A stretch of 64,000 nt of DNA from JBGSTR01 sp963707135. Its GTDB lineage: Bacteria > Pseudomonadota > Gammaproteobacteria > Chromatiales > Chromatiaceae. The stretch is taken from the NCBI GenBank assembly GCA_963707135.1, contig CAVPOY010000024.1:417055-481054 (forward strand). Reading direction: 5' to 3'. Below the pieces are notes generated by a model. That model was not told where the DNA came from. It did not search any database and saw only the letters and a list, made by a program, of their open reading frames with translations. The translations under genes were made by a program, and so were the position numbers. Within the stretch, counting starts at the first letter, position 1. Each line of letters starts with the position of its first letter. Positions 58,477-64,000 of this stretch are shown here, piece by piece.

Positions 58477-60217
58477 CTAGCCCGGATGTTTCATGAATCC
58501 GCCGGCAGCGGCAGAAACCGAGTGTAGCACTGGGAGAAAGACGGCGAACAGGGCCTCGGAGCGTGCCGACAGGGTCGACCGAGGGGGTGTACGAGCCGCC
58601 GAGGACCGTCGCCGGTCAGCGTTGGTAGCGTTTTTTGAGCTCGGGGCGGTTGTGTGCGCAGGCGGATTCCTGCCGGCACGGGCATCGGGTAGGAAGCGGC
58701 GGTGTCGACCGATAGGGTCAGGAAGGAAGCGGGTCGGGGGAACGGACCAGATACAGAATCTCGGCGACGCTGTGCAGGAGGCCTTTGACCGGGCAAGACG
58801 CGGGCAGATGCAGACGCACCCGGTCTTTGTACTGCACCACGCGCACGGCGAGCTTGAACAGCTTGAGCATCACGGTCGCCGGCTGGGCGTTGGCCAACTC
58901 GGTATGCACCAGCACCTCGGTGCGCAGGGCGTGATGCAGGACATAGGCGGCGCAGGCGAAGAACAGGCGCATGTGGTTGGCCAGGAAGGTATGGTCGGAG
59001 GTGCGGTCGCTGGCCAGGTCGTTCTTGACCATCTTGATGAAGTTCTCGTCCTGGCCGCGGGCGCAGTACAGGTCGCGATAAAGGCTCTCGGGGGTGGGCC
59101 GGTCGAGGGAGGTGACCACGAAGCGGGGATTCTCGCCCAGGCTCATGACCTCGGCCTTGAGCACGACGCGGAAGGATTGTGGCCAGGAGCCGGCGGCGTA
59201 GTCGACCTCGTGGTAGGTGCGGGTACTCTGCGGTCGGGGTTGATCGAGACGACGGGCATTCTCACAGCGCAGCTCGTGACGAGCGCGGTTGTCCGCAAGA
59301 AAGGGTTGTGCCAAGCGCGCGAGCACCTGGTTGCCGCTCAGGCCGAAGATGAAATCGGTGTGCGGATCCGCGAGCGCCAGCTGCATCAACTCGGGGTTGG
59401 CGAAGTGCCCGTCGCCGCGCAAGACGATGCGCGTCTCGGGCCAGGCGGCGCGCAGGTGCTTGAGCACCCGCTTGAGGATCATGGCGTTCTCCGCCCCCGT
59501 CGGGCGCTTGCCGGGGCGAAGCGCCGCGGTGATGAACTTGCCGGAGATGCCCTCGAAGAGAAACAACGGCAGATAGCAGTGGCTGCGGTAATGGTGGTTG
59601 TAGAAGCTCAGCTGCTGCTGGCCGTAGGTGGCGTCCTCGGAGTGGTCCATGTCCAGGACGATGAGCTCGGGCGCGGTCGCATAGCTGGCGAGGAACTGAT
59701 CGAGAAACGCCTTGGCCAAGCGGTAAACATCCTTGGTCGTGGCGGCGTTCTCCAGGCGCGAGAACGTCGAGGCGCTCGCCAGATCCGTGTCGGCATCCAA
59801 CGGCGTGCGCTCCACCGCCAACTTGAACATCGGATCGGCGCGCAGCGCGTTGGCGTCGTTGCCGTCCTCGTAGCCGCTGGCGACTTGGAAGATACGTTGG
59901 GCGAAAAGCGTGCGCAGCGGATGGTCGGTATAGGAGGGATGCCGCCTGTCGGTGAACGCGTTGGCCAGACGCTCGGTCAGCCCAATCTGGTGATCGACGC
60001 CGCGCAGGATCATGGGGCCGAAGTCCGAGGACATCGCCCCGCCGTCGAAATCACCGCGTACGGTGAGACCGGCGACGGGGGGAAAACGCAGCTGCTCTGG
60101 AGTAGACTTGGACATGGGCGACCTCGTTTGGCTTCTTCCGAAGCGTTATTCGCGTAACACCCATTTTATCAATGGGTTGAACGAGGTTCGCCCTTTTTTG
60201 CGCATAATTCGGGCTAG
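58477..60217 (-). mobile_element. IS1380-family insertion sequence, about 1.74 kb
   Basis: The left end CTAGCCCGGATG (58477) and the right end, in reverse complement CTAGCCCGAATT (60217), form partial inverted repeats around a complete transposase gene. No target duplication is clear, so ends are approximate. It separates the DUF2955 remnant from the RND adaptor remnant and lies only 9 bases upstream of the latter's first codon. Confidence 0.75.
58718..60115 (-). CDS. IS1380-family transposase
   Basis: A 465-residue protein, one intact frame. The IS1380 pattern is clear: FDGGAMSSDFGPMILRGVDHQIG at the N-terminus, LIVLDMDHSEDATYGQQQ with a catalytic Asp, RIVLRGDGHFANPELMQL with the second, and YCARGQDENFIKMVKNDLA with the catalytic Glu. 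It appears functional, unlike the IS4 transposase in the same zone. Confidence 0.9.
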   Translation of the reverse strand: MSKSTPEQLRFPPVAGLTVRGDFDGGAMSSDFGPMILRGVDHQIGLTERLANAFTDRRHPSYTDHPLRTLFAQRIFQVASGYEDGNDANALRADPMFKLAVERTPLDADTDLASASTFSRLENAATTKDVYRLAKAFLDQFLASYATAPELIVLDMDHSEDATYGQQQLSFYNHHYRSHCYLPLFLFEGISGKFITAALRPGKRPTGAENAMILKRVLKHLRAAWPETRIVLRGDGHFANPELMQLALADPHTDFIFGLSGNQVLARLAQPFLADNRARHELRCENARRLDQPRPQSTRTYHEVDYAAGSWPQSFRVVLKAEVMSLGENPRFVVTSLDRPTPESLYRDLYCARGQDENFIKMVKNDLASDRTSDHTFLANHMRLFFACAAYVLHHALRTEVLVHTELANAQPATVMLKLFKLAVRVVQYKDRVRLHLPASCPVKGLLHSVAEILYLVRSPDPLPS

Positions 60218-60226
60218 GTTATCTCC

Positions 60227-61355
60227 GTGTATCAGCAGCTTCCTCCTTTCTTTGGTCGCCAGTCCCTATGCCTTGCTGCATGGATGGCGCTTTCCCTTCT
60301 ATTCGTTGGCTGTTCCAAGAGCGAGGAGCCGGTTCAGGCGGAAACACGACGACCCGTGAAGACCGTCCTGGTCGAAGCACCGGATATCGGAGGAGTGCGC
60401 CGCTTCCCGGCGCGCATCGATGCGCTGAACAAGGCGGAGCTCGCGTTCCGCGTACCCGGCACCGTCCAGGAGCTGCTGGTGAAAGAGGGTGACTAGGTCG
60501 AGGAGGGGCAGCTGCTCGTGGCCCTCGATCCGACCGACTTCGAGATCGTGGTCAACGACGGCCAGGCCAGCTTCGATCGCGCCGAAAGCGACTTCGACCG
60601 CGCCAAGGAACTGGTCGAGAAGGACTTTATCTCGCGCGCGGATTTCGATACGAAAGAGGCCGAGTTTAAGAGTGCAGAGGCCGCCCTCGAGCCGGCCCGG
60701 CAGGATCTCTCCTACACCAAGCTGACGGCCTCCTTCCCCGCCATCGTTGCCAAGCGTTACGTCGAGCGCTTCGAGGAGGTACAGGCAAAGCAGACGGTGC
60801 TGTCGCTGCAGGACAGCAGGCTGCTGGAGGTCAGGTTCGACGTACCGGAGTCCATCATGCGGAGTGTCCGGCCCCCGGGAAGCGGCCAGCCCGAGGCCGG
60901 ACGGGTGAAGGTCGCGGCCAGCTTCGACAACCGGCCGGGCCGGGAGTTTCCTCTGACCTTCGCGAGGTCGCCACCAAGGCCGATCCCAAGACCCAGACCT
61001 TCGAGGTCACCTTCACCATGGAGCCGGCCCCGAAAGACTTTATGGTCCTGCCCGGCATGACCGCCACGGTGACGGTGGATCTGGGCCAGTCGCGACGGCG
61101 ACACGGTGTTCTTCTGCCCGCCGCGGCCGTGATCGGCGACTACAAGCTCCAGCCCCGCGTCTGGGTGGTCGACGAGACGCAGATGACGGTCAAACCCCGG
61201 TGGAGGTCGGTCGGATGTGGGGCGGTATCGAGGTCAAGGACGGCCTCACCCCCGGCGACCGCCTGGTCACCGCCGGCGTACCCTTTCTGGTGGAGGGCAT
61301 GAAAGTCCGCCTGCTGCCCGATCTCGAGCAGGCCGAGCCTCGCCCCGGCGAGTGA
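60227..61355 (+). pseudogene. RND efflux periplasmic adaptor, decayed
   Basis: A GTG at 60227 leads to a lipoprotein signal with lipobox LLFVGC. VLVEAPDIGGVRRFPARIDALNKAELAFRVPGTVQELLVKEGD is followed by an in-frame TAG (60494-60496), then VEEGQLLVALDPTDFE and the coiled coil. The frame changes by -1 near 60960 and again near 61200. The remaining barrel and C-terminus (LVTAGVPFLVEGMKVRLLPD) end at 61355. A stop plus two deletions imply a dead gene. The IS1380 element sits at its 5' edge and probably removed its promoter. Confidence 0.8.
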
Positions 61356-61413
61356 CGAGCGAATGCCGGTTCGCCTCGGCCCCGTCCGCATCCGATCGGG
61401 GAAGTCTACCACC

Positions 61414-63498
61414 GTGAATATCGGCGAGTTTTCGGTCAAGAACAAGGTCACGTCCTGGCTGCTGGTCATCATCATGGTGGGCGGCGGCATCTGGGGCTTC
61501 GAGAACATGGGAAAGCTGGAGGACCCGGCCTTCACCATCAAGCTGGCGAAGGTCATCACCCTCTACCCCGGCGCCACCGCCCAGCAGGTGCAGGACGAGG
61601 TGACCTACCACATTGAGGATGCCATCCAGCGCATGGAGCAGGTGTGGCACATCAAGATGTCCGTCTCCCGCCCTGGTATGTCGGATATCCAGATCGAGTT
61701 CAAGAGCAAGTAGCGGGCAAGGACTTCCCCAACATCTACGACGAGCTGAGGCGCAAGATCGCCGACATGAAGGACAAGCTCCCGCCGGGGGCCGGCAGCC
61801 CGATGATCATCGACGAGTTCGGCGACGTCTACGGCATGTACGTGGCCCTCTCCGGCGAGGGCTACAGCTGGCGCGACCTGTGGGACTTCGCCGACCAGTT
61901 CAAGCGTCAGCTGGTGCTGGTTCCCGGGGTACGCAAGGTATCTATCGGCGGTGAGCAGAAAGAGGTCGTCTACGTCGAGATGTCCCGCTCCCGCCTCGGC
62001 GAGCTGGGCATCCCGGTGGAGTCCATTGCCAAGATCCTGCAGTCGCAGAACGTGGTGGCCGATGCCGGCAACGTTCGAGTAGGCGACGAGTACCTGCGTA
62101 TCGAGCCCACCGGCGAATTCACCTCGGTCAAGGCCATAGGCGACGTGCTGATCGGCTCCGATGAAAAGAAGCTGGTCTACCTCAAGGACATCGCCGACAT
62201 CATCCGCGCCTACAAGGAGGTACCGGACCAGCTCTACTACGTCAACGGTAAACCGGCCCTCACCCTCGGCGTCTCCATGCAGCCCGGCCAGAACGTGGTG
62301 GCGGTGGGGGAGCGCCTGGCGCAGCGGGTCAAAGAGCTGATGCCCATGGTCCCGGTGGGCATGGAGTTCACGCAGATCTACAACCAGCCGGTGGAGGTGG
62401 ACAAATCGGTCAGCGGCTTCCTGGTCAGCGTCGGTCAGGCGGTGGCCATCGTGATCATCGTACTGCTGCTGTTTATGGGGCTGCGCACCGGTATCATCAT
62501 CGGCGCCGTACTGCTGATCACCGTGGCCGGCACCCTGTTGATCATGCACCTCGAAGGCATAGAGCTGCAGCGCATCTCCCTGGGGGCCTTGGTGATCGCC
62601 CTGGGGATGCTGGTGGACAATGCCATCGTGGTGGCGGAGGGTATGCTGGTGCGGATGCAGGCCGGCATGCAGGCGCCCAGGCGGCTCGCGAGGCGGTGGG
62701 AAAGACCATCTGGGCCCTGCTCGGCGGCACGGTGATCGGCATCCTGGCCTTTTCCGCCATCGGGTTGTCGCCGGACTCCACCGGCGAGTTCGCCAACTCG
62801 CTGTTCTACGTCATCCTGATTTCTTTGAGCCTGTCCTGGAAGGTCATCGGCGGGCGCGACCGCATGCAGACCATCATCGTATCCACAATCCCAGGGGAGC
62901 CTTGGCGGGCCCGCTGTTCCAGCGCCTGCGCTCGCAGATCGAGGCCATGGACCTGCCGCCCGGGTACAGCCTGTCCTGGGGAGGTGAGTACGAGGACTCC
63001 AAACAGGCCCAGTCGGGACTCGGTCCATCGCTGCCGGTCGGCTTCCTGCTGATGATCCTCACCAGCATCCTGCTGTTCGGCAAGATGCGCCAGCCGCTGA
63101 TCATCTGGCTCACGGTGCCGCTGGCGATGGTCGGCATCACCGCCGGCCTGCTGGCGTCGAACGGCGCCTTCGACTTCATGTCGCTGCTCGGCGCGCTTGT
63201 CCCTGGTCGGCCTGCTGATCAAGAACGCCATCGTGCTGATCGAGGAGATCGACCAGCAGATCGAGGAGGGCAAGCAGCCGCTTCACCGCGCGATCCTCGA
63301 CTCCGCGGGTCAGTCGCATGCGCCCGGTGGTTCTGGCGGCCGCCACCACGATCCTGGGCCTGATCCCGCTGCTGCCGGACGTGTTCTTCGTCAACATGTC
63401 GCGTCACGATCATGGTCGGGCTCGGCTTCGCCACCGTGCTCACGCTGGTCTTCGTGCCGACGCTGTACTCGATCCTGTTCCGGATCCAACCGGCGTAG
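61414..63498 (+). pseudogene. RND efflux inner-membrane transporter, decayed
   Basis: From GTG 61414: VNIGEFSVKNKVTSWLLVIIM, then a TAG at 61711-61713, after which another frame carries on (DFPNIYDELRRKIADMKDK). Pore-domain and TM4 sequences are seen (ISLGALVIALGMLVDNAIVVAEG, with the TM4 Asp). Near 62690 the frame changes, then a large block is lost around 62830-62890. The second half has SLSWGGEYEDSKQAQ, PLIIWLTVPLAMVGITAG, LLIKNAIVLIEEIDQQI and MVGLGFATVLTLVFVP, split over several frames. Less than two thirds of the usual 1030 residues remain. Confidence 0.8.
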
Positions 63499-63590
63499 AC
63501 CTGCCCTACATCAGTGCCTGCAAGCGGTCAATCACCGTCTCCAGGTTCCACGGCCCAGCGGGCCGTGCTCTGTTCGGAGGAATCCCACGG

Positions 63591-63879
63591 ATGCTCCAGT
63601 CAATGATCAAGGCGACGCTGCTCGGGTCGGCAGGCCTGCATGCTGCTCCGGGTCGAGGTGTGCGAGCAGCCGATCCCGCGCAAACTCGTGATCACCACCA
63701 AGACGCTGAACAGCGCGCCGCAGTACACGCTTCAGGTCAAGGGCTGGAAGACCGGTATCCGACCAGCGGCGGATGCCTTGATGTTCACCCCGCCGGCCGG
63801 GGCGCGGAAGCTCGAGCCGGATGCGTTAGTCGAACTCGACGAGCTGCCGCCCGCTGCACCAACCGCAGCAAGTCCATGA
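63591..63879 (+). pseudogene. DUF2092 protein remnant with internal deletion
   Basis: A signal-peptide-like start (MLQSMIKATLLGSAGL) is followed at once, in a shifted frame, by VEVCEQPIPRKLVITTKTLNSAPQYTLQVKGWKTGI and DALMFTPPAGARKLEPDALVELDELPP. The latter is the C-terminal end of DUF2092 exported proteins (about 250 residues when complete). The middle is missing. A 39-codon frame starting MKRVLVLRTAKMPGRNYSAL overlaps the stop (ATGA, 63876) and may be the start of a next gene or its remnant. Confidence 0.55.
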
Positions 63880-64000
63880 AACGCGTTCTTGTATTGCGGA
63901 CGGCGAAAATGCCAGGACGGAATTATTCGGCGCTTCCTAGGGCGACAGCTGGGGTCGTGTTGACGATTACCCTCGCCTTGGACCGCAGGTACTAGGACCG

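Overview
The window reads as chromosome of a high-GC gammaproteobacterium. UbiK, ComM, YheS, UvrD, HemE and HemW all have the lengths and motifs usual in that class. A Gly/Tyr/Pro-rich exported protein (21541-22086) resembles sulfur-globule envelope proteins, and two periplasmic rhodaneses are present, so a sulfur-oxidising lineage such as Chromatiales is a reasonable but unproven guess. I saw no rRNA, tRNA or CRISPR array.

Layout. 1-9.8 kb: tail of a TPR protein, rhodanese, hemE, uvrD, an S1-domain protein, an orphan TRAP binding protein and hemW. 9.9-14.3 kb: a leftward nitrogen operon (porin - glnK - amtB - amt) whose control region holds a well-spaced sigma-54 promoter and an NtrC-type site. 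14.3-22.1 kb: ubiK, comM, yheS, a DUF2939 protein, glgP and the sulfur-globule-like protein with a strong terminator. 22.3-26.8 kb: exbB-exbD-tonB divergent from a TonB-dependent receptor with Met/Cys-rich stretches suggestive of copper. 27-33 kb: DUF488, ferritin, an outer-membrane protein, a decayed alpha-carbonic anhydrase, a decayed exosortase E/CPBP protease fusion, a membrane methyltransferase-like protein and a DUF302 protein. 33.1-43.8 kb: a surface-sugar cluster (rfbF, two SDR enzymes, three zinc-finger C-methyltransferase homologues, three glycosyltransferases). 43.9-50.8 kb: a DUF1631 protein, a TlpA-like thioredoxin with an exported partner, an MscS channel and a di-haem peroxidase. 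50.8-64 kb: an accessory zone with an IS4-family element (18-bp inverted repeats, 13-bp target duplication), an AraC regulator, a rhodanese/lipoprotein/K+ channel/HlyD/DUF2955 module, an IS1380-family element and a strongly decayed RND efflux pair.

Many genes are interrupted. A first class carries single-base insertions, often next to short homopolymers, in genes that otherwise look intact (amtB, the TonB receptor, the 42.8 kb SDR gene, TlpA, the peroxidase, HlyD). This pattern could be sequencing or assembly error. A second class (carbonic anhydrase, exosortase E, RND pump, DUF2092, IS4 transposase) shows internal stops, lost blocks or several frame changes and looks like real gene decay.
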